From Deltaproteobacteria bacterium (GTDB lineage Bacteria > Myxococcota_A > UBA796 > GCA-2862545): 64,000 nt of DNA. Both the position numbers and the translations under genes were made by a program. Positions within the stretch are counted from its first letter, which is position 1. Each line of letters starts with the position of its first letter. This document shows, one piece after another, positions 28,166-37,349 of this stretch. Below the pieces are notes generated by a model, which saw only the letters and a list, made by a program, of their open reading frames with translations, ran no database searches and was not told where the DNA came from. The stretch spans positions 1 through 64,000 of the forward strand of contig SBGP01000056.1 in NCBI GenBank assembly GCA_006226595.1, in the 5' to 3' direction.

Positions 28166-29203
28166 GTGAAGCTCATCATCCAGATTCCCTGCCTCAACGA
28201 GCGCGAGCACCTGCCCGCGACCTTCGCCGACCTGCCTCGCCACATCCCGGGCATCGACGAGATCGAAGTCCTCATCATCGATGACGGCTCCACGGACGGC
28301 ACCTCGGAGCTCGCGGCGGAGCTCGGCGTGCACCACATCGTGCGCTTTCCCCGCAACCGCGGGCTTGCCGCGGCACACGTCGCAGGGCTCGACGCGGCCC
28401 TGCGCCTCGGCGCCGACATCGTCGTCAACACCGACGCGGACAACCAGTACCCGGGCCACGCCATCGGCGAGCTCGTCGCGCCGATCCTCGCCGAGACCGC
28501 CGACATCGTGGTCGGCGACCGCCAGACCCACACCATCGCGCACTTCTCGCCCATCAAGCGACTCCTCCAGGGATGGGGCTCGCGCCTGGTCCGCGGCGTC
28601 AGCGGCACCAACGTGACCGACACCACCAGCGGCTTCCGCGCGATGAATCGCCGCGCCATCGAGAAGCTGTTCGTGCACAACCGGTTCACGTACACGCTCG
28701 AGACGCTGATCCAGGCCGGCAACCAGGGTCTGGTCACCGACAACGTCAAGATCACCACGAACGACAAGACCCGCGAGTCGCGCCTGTTCAAGTCCATCCC
28801 GGACTACCTCATGCGCAACGGGCCCGTGATCTTCCGCGCCTACGGCCTGTACCGTCCGCTGCAGACCTTCGGCGCCGTCGCCGTGCTGCTCTTCGCCGCG
28901 GGCGCCGCCCTGCTCGGCCGCTTCCTGGTCGCGTACCTCACCCCGCCCATCGGCGAGAGCGGCCTCATCCAGTCCCTGCAGATCGGCGTGGGCCTGGTGG
29001 TGCTCTCGTTCATCGTCGGGCTGATGGCCTACCTCGGCGAACTGCTCGCCACGAACCGCCGCCTGCTCGAGGAGCTACTCGAGCGCTCTCGTCGCATGGA
29101 CGCGCTGCTCTCAGCGCAGGCCCTGGACCAGGGCAACGAGCTCTCTCGCGTGCGCTCGACCGGGGCCGAGCCCTGGCGCGAGCCGAGGCGCGACTCGGCG
29201 TGA
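28166..29203 (+). CDS. Family 2 glycosyltransferase with C-terminal membrane anchor
   Basis: A 345-aa GT-A-fold enzyme starting at a GTG with AAGGA seven bases upstream. The N-terminus reads K-L-I-I-Q-I-P-C-L-N-E, then I-I-D-D-G-S-T-D-G-T and N-T-D-A-D-N-Q-Y (DxD). Later S-G-F-R-A-M-N-R-R is the acceptor-side motif of polyprenyl-phosphate glucose and mannose synthases. Two membrane helices (about 228-250 and 270-296) precede a basic coiled tail. It probably makes a polyprenyl-phosphate sugar used by the large polytopic protein next to it, whose GTG overlaps this gene's stop. That donor-user pairing is inference from order. Confidence 0.9.
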   Translation: MKLIIQIPCLNEREHLPATFADLPRHIPGIDEIEVLIIDDGSTDGTSELAAELGVHHIVRFPRNRGLAAAHVAGLDAALRLGADIVVNTDADNQYPGHAIGELVAPILAETADIVVGDRQTHTIAHFSPIKRLLQGWGSRLVRGVSGTNVTDTTSGFRAMNRRAIEKLFVHNRFTYTLETLIQAGNQGLVTDNVKITTNDKTRESRLFKSIPDYLMRNGPVIFRAYGLYRPLQTFGAVAVLLFAAGAALLGRFLVAYLTPPIGESGLIQSLQIGVGLVVLSFIVGLMAYLGELLATNRRLLEELLERSRRMDALLSAQALDQGNELSRVRSTGAEPWREPRRDSA

Positions 29204-31098
29204 GTGGCTGGCGCGACAAGCTGCGCGCCCTCGCCGACCGCGTGGAGACCGTCGCGGGCGGATGGGTCGTGCCTGGCCTGCTCATGGCCCTGGCGACCGC
29301 CGGCTACTCCGCGGCCTACTGGCTACACAAAGAGCTGCCCATCGCCGGGACCTACCCCGACCGAAACGGGTGGTGGACCCGCCACGACCCGCACAAGTAC
29401 CGGGAGCAGGCCGAGGCCATCTCGCGGTGGGCGCTGGACGGCGAGACCCATCACTACCCGATCGGCTACGCGCTGAGCGCCTCCCCGTTCGCCCTGTGGG
29501 ACCCACAGCACGCCTTCTTCGTCCCGAACCTGTTCTACGTCCTGGTGATGACCGCGGCCCTGTACGCGCTCGCGCGCCGGACCCTGCGGCCGCTGGAGTC
29601 GCTGCTCGTCGTCGCCGCGGCCACCTGGGCCTGCTCGTCGCTCCTCGACATCGCGCTGATCATCCCGCGCTCGACCATCGCCACCCACGCCGCCGGCTAC
29701 ACCATGCTCGCGCTGTTCGCGTGGCGCCCGCCGAGCCTCGCGCTCGTGTTCCAGCTGGTGTTCATCGACGGGCTCGTCTACCTCACACGGCCCGGGGACG
29801 CGGTGTTCCTCTCGCCGCTGCTCGTAATGGCGGTCCTGCAGCTGCCGACCTGGAAGGAGCGCGGCATCGGCGGCACCCTCGGTCCGGCGCTGCTGTCGCT
29901 GTTCCTGCTCGCGAACCGCACCCTGAACCACTCGATCGTGCGCACCGCCACGACCCACTACGAGGAGAAGCACACCAAGGGCTTCACCTTCGAGCGCATC
30001 TTCGAGACCTTCTACACGACGTACCTCGATGGTGGGCCGATCTACCGCTCCGAGGACGTGCCGCTGTTCTGGCGCATGCCGTGGCTGCTGCTGGTCGTGG
30101 TCGGCGTGATCTGGGCCTACCGTCGGGACGGCTGGCGCCAGCTCGGCGTATTCGGCACCGTCGTCGGATCGCTGTGCTTCTACCTGGTCTACCAGAACAT
30201 GGACCCGGTGAGCCTGTGGAACTTCCACCTGGTTCGCTACATCACCTGGGCCTTCCCGGTGCTGTTCGTGTACGCCTGGCTCGCGGTGCGCTTCGGGCTG
30301 TGGCGCATCGACAAGCGCCTCTCCGCCGCCCTGGTGCTCATCCCCGCCCTGTACTTCTGGACCCTGCGTCTGGAGGAGTCGAACCCGCTCGAGGTCGCGG
30401 TGCTCGAGGACGGCACCCTCCGCGCCGAAGGCGAAGCCCTGCCCGAAGGCTACGACCTCATCGTCGTGCGCGAGCCCTTGTCCGACGAGACGGCCCTCGT
30501 CACCGTGGACGGACGCAAGCTCCAGAACCCGCGCGAGATGCACAAGCGACGGTCGTTCCACAAAGAGACCAGCCTGCGCGGCGTGGTGCTCTACATCCAC
30601 GACAAGGTCGCGGTCGACCGCATCGGCCTCAACCCCGAGCTCGCTGGACGAGAGGTCGAGCTCCGTCAGCTCGTGCGCCGCTGGGTGGCCGTGCCGCCGC
30701 AGGTCCACAAGTGGTGGAACGAGGACCCCATGTGGGGCACGGACGACCTCTCGTTCTACGCGGTTGCCGGCGAGTTCCGCGACAGCGAAGTGACCGAGTC
30801 CACGAGCGGCGGACGGCGGGAGCTCGTTGCCCACTTCCAGGAGATGGGCCGCGGGCGCTACTACGTCAGCGTCACCGGCCAGGTCCAGGAGCCGACGCCA
30901 AGCACCCTCGTCGTGTACCGGGGCGACAAGGTGGTCGCCTACAAGGAAGTGCTGCTGCGCGAGCGCTACGGCGCCATCCTGCGGCAGACCTTCCGCTCCA
31001 AGCTGCAGATGCGGGATCTGCGCATCAGCCTGGCCTTCCCCGAGTCCGCGGGCGTCGAGATCGAGCAGATCCGCCTCGAGCCCTCGTCCATCGAGTAG
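29200..31098 (+). CDS. Polytopic membrane protein, probable GT-C-type glycosyltransferase
   Basis: A 632-aa protein that I do not place in a named family. The first 370 residues contain about ten hydrophobic helices, with a first periplasmic loop rich in Trp, Asp and His (G-W-W-T-R-H-D-P-H-K-Y), as in GT-C enzymes where an early-loop acidic residue is catalytic. The last 260 residues are a soluble beta-rich domain without Cys. It is translationally coupled (GTGA) to the polyprenyl-phosphate-type glycosyltransferase upstream. This fits an enzyme taking lipid-phosphate sugar on the periplasmic side, but the assignment rests on topology and neighbours only. Confidence 0.73.
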   Translation: MSGWRDKLRALADRVETVAGGWVVPGLLMALATAGYSAAYWLHKELPIAGTYPDRNGWWTRHDPHKYREQAEAISRWALDGETHHYPIGYALSASPFALWDPQHAFFVPNLFYVLVMTAALYALARRTLRPLESLLVVAAATWACSSLLDIALIIPRSTIATHAAGYTMLALFAWRPPSLALVFQLVFIDGLVYLTRPGDAVFLSPLLVMAVLQLPTWKERGIGGTLGPALLSLFLLANRTLNHSIVRTATTHYEEKHTKGFTFERIFETFYTTYLDGGPIYRSEDVPLFWRMPWLLLVVVGVIWAYRRDGWRQLGVFGTVVGSLCFYLVYQNMDPVSLWNFHLVRYITWAFPVLFVYAWLAVRFGLWRIDKRLSAALVLIPALYFWTLRLEESNPLEVAVLEDGTLRAEGEALPEGYDLIVVREPLSDETALVTVDGRKLQNPREMHKRRSFHKETSLRGVVLYIHDKVAVDRIGLNPELAGREVELRQLVRRWVAVPPQVHKWWNEDPMWGTDDLSFYAVAGEFRDSEVTESTSGGRRELVAHFQEMGRGRYYVSVTGQVQEPTPSTLVVYRGDKVVAYKEVLLRERYGAILRQTFRSKLQMRDLRISLAFPESAGVEIEQIRLEPSSIE

Positions 31099-31142
31099 CG
31101 CCCAGCAGGTGCCGTTCGGGTAGTCTCGCCGCGGAGGTCGCC

Positions 31143-31472
31143 ATGGACGGAGAGACGAACCTGCCGGCGACCATCTCGCTGGGGTCGGCCATCACCCTCG
31201 CCCTGCTGTGGGTGATCGGCATGTGCGTCGGCCTCATCCCGATCATCGGACTGGTCACGGTGGTGCTGTACCCGATCAACTGGCTGCTCGCGTTGACCGC
31301 GATGATCACGGGCTTCCTCGGCTATCGCCGCGCCCAGGAGCTCGACGGTCTGGGGCAGGCGCCCGCGCTGATCGGCGGCGTGCTCGGCGCCCTGTGGACC
31401 GCCCTCCAACTGCTCGCGTGGACCGCGATGTGCGCGCTGGTCATCGTCGCCATGCTCGCCGAGAACCTCTAG
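31143..31472 (+). CDS. Small membrane protein
   Basis: A 109-aa protein with GGAGG five bases before the ATG. Two close hydrophobic segments (about 15-60, with the pattern L-I-P-I-I-G-L-V-T-V-V-L-Y-P) and a third near the C-terminus make a helical hairpin plus one helix. There is a short Y-R-R-A-Q-E-L-D loop between them. The pattern recalls DUF4870/Tic20-like small membrane proteins, but I cannot confirm it. It follows the GT-C-like gene by 44 nt on the same strand and is followed within eight bases by another small membrane protein. Confidence 0.68.
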   Translation: MDGETNLPATISLGSAITLALLWVIGMCVGLIPIIGLVTVVLYPINWLLALTAMITGFLGYRRAQELDGLGQAPALIGGVLGALWTALQLLAWTAMCALVIVAMLAENL

Positions 31473-31480
31473 GAGTCGCC

Positions 31481-31798
31481 ATGAGCGAAGACAAGCCCTC
31501 CGCCTCGCTGATCCCCGTGTTCATCTGGCTCGGCCTGGGGGTGATCGCCGCGCTCGCGAGCCTGGTGTTCATCGGTCTGGGGGTCGCGGACAGCGAGAGC
31601 GCGGGGGTGATGGCCGCGGGCCTGTTCTGCCCGCTGACCTTCGCCGGCGGGGCCACGGTGCTCGGTGCACTGGTGTCGATCGCGTTCGGCAGTACGGTCG
31701 CCCGAGCAGTGGTGCCGCTGGTTGCCGGCATGCTCGGCGGCCTGTTCGGCGGCTTCGCGACGATGATGTTCTTCGCGGTGCTGTGGCCGATGATGTAG
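31481..31798 (+). CDS. Small membrane protein
   Basis: A 105-aa, Gly-rich hydrophobic protein with three to four predicted helices (about 10-35, 42-65 and 75-103) and only a short polar N-terminus. TAGGAG overlaps the preceding stop at ribosome-binding distance, so it is co-translated with the upstream small membrane gene. No motif is recognised. It ends six bases before the convergent kinase gene. Confidence 0.66.
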   Translation: MSEDKPSASLIPVFIWLGLGVIAALASLVFIGLGVADSESAGVMAAGLFCPLTFAGGATVLGALVSIAFGSTVARAVVPLVAGMLGGLFGGFATMMFFAVLWPMM

Positions 31799-31804
31799 CG
31801 CTCG

Positions 31805-34603
31805 CTAGACAGCGTCCTCGCGGAGTGACGCGCCGATCTCCGCGAGCCGACGGGCCACGTCCGCGGCCTCTTCGCGCATCGCCAGCCGCCGGGCGTGGCG
31901 AACGATGTCCGGATCCCGGTAGCCGACGTCGGCGAGGGTCGTTGCCGCCGCCTCGAGCGCGTTCACGTCCACGGCGTCACCGCGCTCGGCCTCGACGGTG
32001 ATGCGGAAGAGGTCGGTGAGCGCCTTCCACGTGCGGCCCTGCGCCGCGAGCTCGGTCCCGAGCGCCACCATGCGGGCGTGCGCTTCGTCGAGCTCGCCGA
32101 GCTCCCCGAGGCAGATGGCGAGACCGAGCTCGAAGCTGGCATCGCTGCGCGCCTCGCCCTGGGCCGCGAGCTCCACCGCATGGCGATAGTGGTGGAGGGC
32201 GCCGTGCAGATCGCCCTGAAAGCGGTGTGCATCCGCCAGCGCACGCGCGAGGTCGCCGTCGGCGGAGTGGTAGCCAGCGTCGTGCAGACCGCGACGTGCC
32301 GCCTCGAAGTGCGCGATGGCGCCGGGGTCTCCGAGGTGGCGCATCGCGATGCCGCGGGTGGCGGTCGCGGTAAGCCGCACATAGGGCTGATTCTGCTCCG
32401 TAGCCATCGCGATGCTGCGGTCGATGGCTCGCAGAGCCGCCACGGGCCGTCCCTGGGCCAGCCGCAGGTAGCAGAGGTCGTGGAACGAGGCCGGGTGCAC
32501 ATCGGGCTCGGCGAGCAGCCCCTCGAGCACGGGCTCGACCTCGCGCGGGAGCAGCATCAGGTTCACCAGCCAGCAGAAGTGGCCGTGGACACCGGACTTC
32601 ATGCCCGCCCACTCGGGATCGTCGAGGTGCTCGTCGATGAGGTTCATCAGCTCGCGCAGGCGCTCGCGACACGCGTCGAACCCGAGGTGCGTCGGCCCGA
32701 GCCGACTGATCGCCAGGCTCAGCCGCACGCGCACGAGGTCGTCGGCGGGGAGCCCCTCGTCGATCAGCATCTGCTCGGCACGGTGGAGCTGTGCGCCGGC
32801 CTGCACCATCTTCCCGGCGCCAGTGTAGTCGCGGCTCGCGTGGGTGAGGTCGGCAACGCCCTCGCTGAGCAGTCCGGCGGCGAGTCGGTGCACCCCTCGC
32901 TCCCAGCCATGCCAGAAGTCCGTGACCTCGATGCCCTCGGCCACTGTGGCGTGGTATCGCGCCGCATCCGCTGGCATGGCGACTTCGCGGGCCGCGGCCG
33001 ACGCCCAGTGCAGGGGTGTGCCCTCGCGCAGCAAGCCCGCCCGCACGAGCCACTCGAGGGACGCCGGGTCGCCGCCGAGCGCAGCATGGCGCGCTGGATC
33101 GACCTCCATGCCGAGGACCGCCGCCCAGCGCACCCCCTCGACCAGCGCTTCCGGGATGCCCGTGAGGACGGCCTCGAACCGCTCCCGATGCGACTGCGCG
33201 AGACGCAGCGACCCAGCCGCCTCGAGACCCCGCGGCCCCTGCACGAGCTGCCCCGAGGCGACGGCCTCGGTCACGGTCGCCAGGGCCAGCGCGAGGTCGC
33301 CGTCACAGCGGTCGGCGAGGTCCGAGACCTGGTCGCGGCGCAGGTGCACCCAGCGCGCGAGCACCCGTCGACAGAGCTCCGGATCGAACGGCGGCAGCTC
33401 GACCACCACGTCGGCGTCGACGGGCGCGGTCGTCACCTGGAGCACCGGACCGTCGACCACCGCCGGCGCCTGCTCGTCCAGCCAGACCACGCGCACCCGC
33501 GTCGCCTCCTCGGCGCCGGAAACCACGCAACCAGACTCGCCGGCGGCCTGCGCCAGGGCGCGTCCCAGACGCGTGCGGCCCGACCCCGCAGGTCCGTCGA
33601 TCCGCGCAATCAGGGGCTCTCCGCTGGCCTCGACCTGCCGCAGCGCCGCCCACAACGCATCCTGCTGCGGTCCGCGCGCCACGTACGGAGCCTCGAGGAG
33701 ATCGAGCAGCCCGAGACCGGCCTGACCCGGCTCGCGCGGGGCCGCACGGTCCGGCCAGCGAAGCGGCAGCGGTGCCGGATCCGGGGCGTCGGTCGCGACC
33801 TCCTCCCACACCTCGACGGGGACCTCGCCCGCAGGCCGCGTCGCCGTCCACAGACCTGAGCTCTGATCGGCGGTCGACACCACCGCCGCTCGCACCCGCG
33901 CCGCACTCCGCAACGCGTGGCGGGCATCCGCGGCGTGCTGGAACCTGGAGCCCGGCGGCTTCTCGAGCAACGTGTGCAGCCACTCGACGAGGCCGGCGGG
34001 GAGCGGGAACAGCGGCTCGATGCGTGGCTCGGTGGTCGCGTGGCTCCACGACATCGCCTGCCACGGCCCGGTCCCGAACGGCGGGTGGCCGCTGCACAGC
34101 GTCACCGCGAGGCAACCCACGCTGTACAGGTCGGTGGTGGGACGCGAGGCCGCACCGCCAAAGGCTTCAGGCGCCATGTACGCCGGAGTGCCGCCCGCGG
34201 AGGTGCCCGCGAGGCCGAAGTCCGAGAGCACCGCGGTGCCATCGGTGCGGACGAGGACGTTGCCGGGCTTGATGTCCCCGTGGATCACGCCCGCTGCATG
34301 GGCGGCCGAGAGCCCGCCCAGGACGGCATCGAGCGCGGCCACCCACTCGTCGACGCTCCGCGCCACGCCCAACGTGCCGGCGGCGCGCTCCATCGCGATC
34401 CACGCGCCTTCGGCGTCGGTTCCGGCATCGAAGATGCGGACCACGTGGGGGTGGTCCAGGCGGGCGATGATCGAGGCTTCGGCCAGATCGCCGCCTCGCA
34501 CGCGCTTGATCGCGGCGAGCAGCCCGAGCTCGGCATGGGTCGCTGCCCACACCCGGCCAGTGGCGCCTTCGCCGAGCACCTCTCCGAGGCGATAGCCCTT
34601 CAT
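31805..34603 (-). CDS. Ser/Thr kinase fused to ATPase-like and TPR domains
   Basis: A 932-aa signalling protein. Residues 1-240 form a compact Hanks-type kinase: glycine loop G-E-G-A-T-G at 11-16, ATP lysine Lys33, catalytic H-G-D-I-K-P-G-N at 108-115, D-F-G at 128-130 and A-P-E at 144-146. The Arg of HRD is Gly, so it is a non-RD kinase, and the N-lobe is shortened. Residues about 305-560 look like a STAND-type ATPase with Walker A GPAGSGRT at 337-344. From about 640 to the end are TPR-like helical repeats. No membrane helix is seen. It starts 33 bp from a divergent FHA/winged-helix gene, a likely phospho-dependent partner. Confidence 0.9.
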   Translation of the reverse strand: MKGYRLGEVLGEGATGRVWAATHAELGLLAAIKRVRGGDLAEASIIARLDHPHVVRIFDAGTDAEGAWIAMERAAGTLGVARSVDEWVAALDAVLGGLSAAHAAGVIHGDIKPGNVLVRTDGTAVLSDFGLAGTSAGGTPAYMAPEAFGGAASRPTTDLYSVGCLAVTLCSGHPPFGTGPWQAMSWSHATTEPRIEPLFPLPAGLVEWLHTLLEKPPGSRFQHAADARHALRSAARVRAAVVSTADQSSGLWTATRPAGEVPVEVWEEVATDAPDPAPLPLRWPDRAAPREPGQAGLGLLDLLEAPYVARGPQQDALWAALRQVEASGEPLIARIDGPAGSGRTRLGRALAQAAGESGCVVSGAEEATRVRVVWLDEQAPAVVDGPVLQVTTAPVDADVVVELPPFDPELCRRVLARWVHLRRDQVSDLADRCDGDLALALATVTEAVASGQLVQGPRGLEAAGSLRLAQSHRERFEAVLTGIPEALVEGVRWAAVLGMEVDPARHAALGGDPASLEWLVRAGLLREGTPLHWASAAAREVAMPADAARYHATVAEGIEVTDFWHGWERGVHRLAAGLLSEGVADLTHASRDYTGAGKMVQAGAQLHRAEQMLIDEGLPADDLVRVRLSLAISRLGPTHLGFDACRERLRELMNLIDEHLDDPEWAGMKSGVHGHFCWLVNLMLLPREVEPVLEGLLAEPDVHPASFHDLCYLRLAQGRPVAALRAIDRSIAMATEQNQPYVRLTATATRGIAMRHLGDPGAIAHFEAARRGLHDAGYHSADGDLARALADAHRFQGDLHGALHHYRHAVELAAQGEARSDASFELGLAICLGELGELDEAHARMVALGTELAAQGRTWKALTDLFRITVEAERGDAVDVNALEAAATTLADVGYRDPDIVRHARRLAMREEAADVARRLAEIGASLREDAV

Positions 34604-34636
34604 GCCGTCTCCACGCGCGAATGCTACCGTGAGGAC

Positions 34637-35485
34637 GTGAAGCTGCACGTCCTCCAACGCGGCACGGTGGTGTACACCGTCGACATCGGCGCGCGGTCCC
34701 TGACCATCGGGCGCGCACCCGACAACGACCTCATCCTGCGGGATCCGGACGTGTCGGGGCACCATGCCCTGCTGTACTGGGAAGCCGGCGAGCTGTGGGT
34801 CCGCGACCTCGGCAGTACCAACGGCACCTTCCACGCCGGGCAGCGCGTGAGCGTGATGCGCGTCGGTCCCGAAGACGAGCTGCGTCTCGGCGGGCTGCTG
34901 CTCCGGCTCGATGCCGGAGCCACGGCGGCCGCCGGCCTGGCGCTGCGCAAGGTCGGAGCCCCCGTCGCCGTGCCGGTCGAGAGCGGCTTCTCGCTGCCGG
35001 ACCATCCCGAGGCCGCGCTGTTCGTGGACACAGACGGGGTATGGCTGGACCTCGGCGCGGACCGACGGGCGCTGCCCATTGGCGAGCCCTTCGTCCTCGG
35101 CTCGGACCGCTTCGTGCTCGAGGAAGCCAGCGCGGTGGCGCCGACCGTACCGAAGGACGGCCTGTTTCCGTATGCGCTGCAAGTCGACCTGTCGGCCCCG
35201 CTCGCCGTATTGGGCGCACCGAGCCTCGAGCCCGTCGAGTACCGGTCCGAGGCGCGCGTGTCGCTGCTCTACGTGCTCTCCGAGACGCCGGGAACCTGGA
35301 TCGACAACGACGCCATCGGCCGCGGCGTCTGGGGACGCGACTGGGAGCGCCAGGGTGCGAACAACCTGAACGTCCTCGTGCATCGGGTTCGCAAGCAGGC
35401 CGAGGACCTGGGCTACGACCGACGCTTCATCGAGCGCGACCGCACGGCGATGCGCCTCGCCATCTCAGAGGCGCACCGCGACTAG
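34637..35485 (+). CDS. FHA-domain protein with C-terminal winged-helix-like domain
   Basis: A 282-aa protein. Residues 1-95 are a forkhead-associated domain, a phosphothreonine reader, with Gly-Arg at 25-26, Ser40-x-x-His43 and G-S-T-N-G at 59-63. The middle (100-200) is an unassigned beta-rich stretch. The last 75 residues (R-V-S-L-L-Y-V-L, then N-N-L-N-V-L-V-H-R-V-R-K-Q-A) resemble an OmpR-type winged helix, where the V-H-R-V-R-K run would be the recognition helix. It could thus turn a phospho-Thr signal into DNA binding. The GTG start has only GAGG three bases upstream. It is divergent from the kinase-ATPase-TPR gene. Confidence 0.85.
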   Translation: MKLHVLQRGTVVYTVDIGARSLTIGRAPDNDLILRDPDVSGHHALLYWEAGELWVRDLGSTNGTFHAGQRVSVMRVGPEDELRLGGLLLRLDAGATAAAGLALRKVGAPVAVPVESGFSLPDHPEAALFVDTDGVWLDLGADRRALPIGEPFVLGSDRFVLEEASAVAPTVPKDGLFPYALQVDLSAPLAVLGAPSLEPVEYRSEARVSLLYVLSETPGTWIDNDAIGRGVWGRDWERQGANNLNVLVHRVRKQAEDLGYDRRFIERDRTAMRLAISEAHRD

Positions 35486-35494
35486 GATCGCCGA

Positions 35495-36358
35495 CTAGGT
35501 CCGGGGAAGCACGCCCCCGAACTGCACGCGGTCGATGTCGAGGTCGTGGTGCTTCGACGCCGCGCGTCCACCGACGATGACCCGGCCCTCGGGAGCGGCC
35601 GCCTCGGCGATCTGCTTCACGTAGCTGACGAGGTCGAAGTTCTCGCGTTCGAGCACGATGCTGATCGCGACGAGCTCCGGACGTCGCTCGCGAACGAGTG
35701 CGAGGAGCTGATCCGTGGGCACGTCCGCGCCGAGGTACAGCAGGCGATAGCCGCGGTTGGCGAGGCGGAAGGCCACGCCGAGAAGCCCGAACTCGTGGTG
35801 CTCGCCAGCCGGCGTCGCGCAGATGGCCTCCGGTGCCGAAGCACCGCCGGGCTCCAGGCTGCGGGCCATCGCGAGGATCTGCTCGCGGCACCACGCGGAC
35901 ACGAAGTGCTCCTGGACGGTGCTCACCTCGCCGGCTTCCCAGCGATGCCCCGTCTCCTGGAGAACGGGGAGGAACAGCTCGTCGAGCAGCGTCTCGTACG
36001 GCAGGGTCACGAGTCGCTTGGTCACGCGCTCGGCACCGCGACGATCGTAGTCGAGCAGCGCCTCGAGGAGCACGTCACGCAGCCCCTCGATGCCCTCGGC
36101 GAGCGGCTGAGCCTGCTGCGCACCCTGAGTGGTGGGCACGCCCTCGTTGTTCACGATGGCGGCGGCCTCGGAGATTCGGTACCCGGCGGCCATCAGCTCC
36201 TGCACGCGGCGGAGCGTCGCGATGTCCTCGTCGGTGTACACGCGGTAGCCGGATCCCTCGGCGCGTTTCGGCTCGATGAGCCCATAGCGCCGCTCCCACG
36301 CGATGAGCGTGTTCTTCGGAATGCCGGTGATTTCGGAGACGGTCTTGATCCAGTACAT
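35495..36358 (-). CDS. carH: CarH/LitR-type B12-dependent photoreceptor repressor (MerR family)
   Basis: A 287-aa light-sensing repressor. Residues 1-70 are a MerR winged helix (A-W-E-R-R-Y-G-L-I-E-P, G-Y-R-V-Y-T). The four-helix cap carries the CarH photoreceptor motif W-x9-E-H as Trp140, Glu150 and His151. The Rossmann B12-binding domain has E-x-H-x-x-G (Glu186, His188, Gly191), His188 being the expected lower cobalt ligand. In the family, adenosylcobalamin-bound tetramers repress carotenoid genes in the dark and fall apart in light. It lies 22 nt after crtB as the last gene of the crtL-crtE-crtB operon, the same terminal position as in the Myxococcus carotenoid operon. Confidence 0.94.
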   Translation of the reverse strand: MYWIKTVSEITGIPKNTLIAWERRYGLIEPKRAEGSGYRVYTDEDIATLRRVQELMAAGYRISEAAAIVNNEGVPTTQGAQQAQPLAEGIEGLRDVLLEALLDYDRRGAERVTKRLVTLPYETLLDELFLPVLQETGHRWEAGEVSTVQEHFVSAWCREQILAMARSLEPGGASAPEAICATPAGEHHEFGLLGVAFRLANRGYRLLYLGADVPTDQLLALVRERRPELVAISIVLERENFDLVSYVKQIAEAAAPEGRVIVGGRAASKHHDLDIDRVQFGGVLPRT

Positions 36359-36380
36359 GTTCGCTAGCCTTTGGCCCGCA

Positions 36381-37349
36381 TCACGCGAAGACCCGCTCGC
36401 CCGCCGTCATCGGCAGGCGAGGAGCATTCGCGTGTGGCAGGCCACTCAGGGCGACGTGGAGGTTGGGGTCGTGGCTCGCGGGGGCGGTGAGCCCGAGGAC
36501 ATCCGGGCGGAACCACAGCGCGACGGCTCGGGTGGCCTCGAGGACCTTGCCCGAGAACGGGACGACGACGCGGCCCAGCAGGGCGTTGCCGTGGCGGTGC
36601 CGGAGCACCGTGCCGATACGCCGGTAGACGCGTGCCGCGACGAGAATCGCGAGCCGGGCGCGCCATGGGAGGTAGCGCATGCCGCGGAGCGCGGAGGCGT
36701 AGTAGGCGTCGGCGAGGTCGAGCAGGTCGAGCACCACGCTGCTCACCGCGTGGGGGTCGGCTTCGCCGAGGAGCAGGTCCTCGGGGAGCACGCCACGGGC
36801 GATGAGACGCTCGGCCGGCAGGTAGACACGGTTGTTGCCCGCATCCTCGAGCACATCGCGGCAGATGTTCGTGAGCTGCATCGCGATGCCGAGGTCGATG
36901 GCGAACGCGCGCGCCGCGCGGTCGCGTACGCCGAGCACGCCGCACATGAGCAGGCCCACGGTGCTCGCCACGCGGTAGCAGTAGCGAAGCAGATCCTGGT
37001 CCGTCCCCATGCGCACGCCACCGAGATCGCTCTCACAGCCATCGATGAGTGCCACGGCCGCGTTCAGGGAGAGACCGCACCGACGGTCCACGTCGAGCAG
37101 ACCCGCCACGTCGGGGCACGGGTCGAGCGCGCGGCGCACCTGCAGGCGAAGGTCGCGCAGCGCGATGCGTCGGGCCTCGACGGGCACCGACTCGTCGTCG
37201 GCGATGTCGTCGACCGTGCGACAGAAGGCATACACACGCGCCGCGTCGTCCCACTGCTCCTCGGTGAGGAAGCGAGCGGCGAACGCGAAGCTCCGCGAAC
37301 CCTTCGCGAGGGTCTGGCGCGCGTGAGCCACTGGGACGAGGGCGGTCAC
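36381..37349 (-). CDS. crtB: Phytoene synthase
   Basis: A 322-aa squalene/phytoene synthase-fold enzyme joining two geranylgeranyl diphosphates to phytoene. The first Asp motif is in Y-A-F-C-R-T-V-D-D-I-A-D-D (DDIAD at 47-51). The second region is QLTNICRDVLEDAGNNRVYL from 157, with the phytoene-synthase-type R-V-Y-L-P end. Squalene synthases would show two transmembrane segments at the C-terminus, which are absent. The GTG overlaps the stop of the prenyltransferase gene by four bases, so supply of GGPP and its use are translationally coupled. It is expected to be repressed in the dark by the co-transcribed CarH. Confidence 0.95.
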   Translation of the reverse strand: MTALVPVAHARQTLAKGSRSFAFAARFLTEEQWDDAARVYAFCRTVDDIADDESVPVEARRIALRDLRLQVRRALDPCPDVAGLLDVDRRCGLSLNAAVALIDGCESDLGGVRMGTDQDLLRYCYRVASTVGLLMCGVLGVRDRAARAFAIDLGIAMQLTNICRDVLEDAGNNRVYLPAERLIARGVLPEDLLLGEADPHAVSSVVLDLLDLADAYYASALRGMRYLPWRARLAILVAARVYRRIGTVLRHRHGNALLGRVVVPFSGKVLEATRAVALWFRPDVLGLTAPASHDPNLHVALSGLPHANAPRLPMTAGERVFA

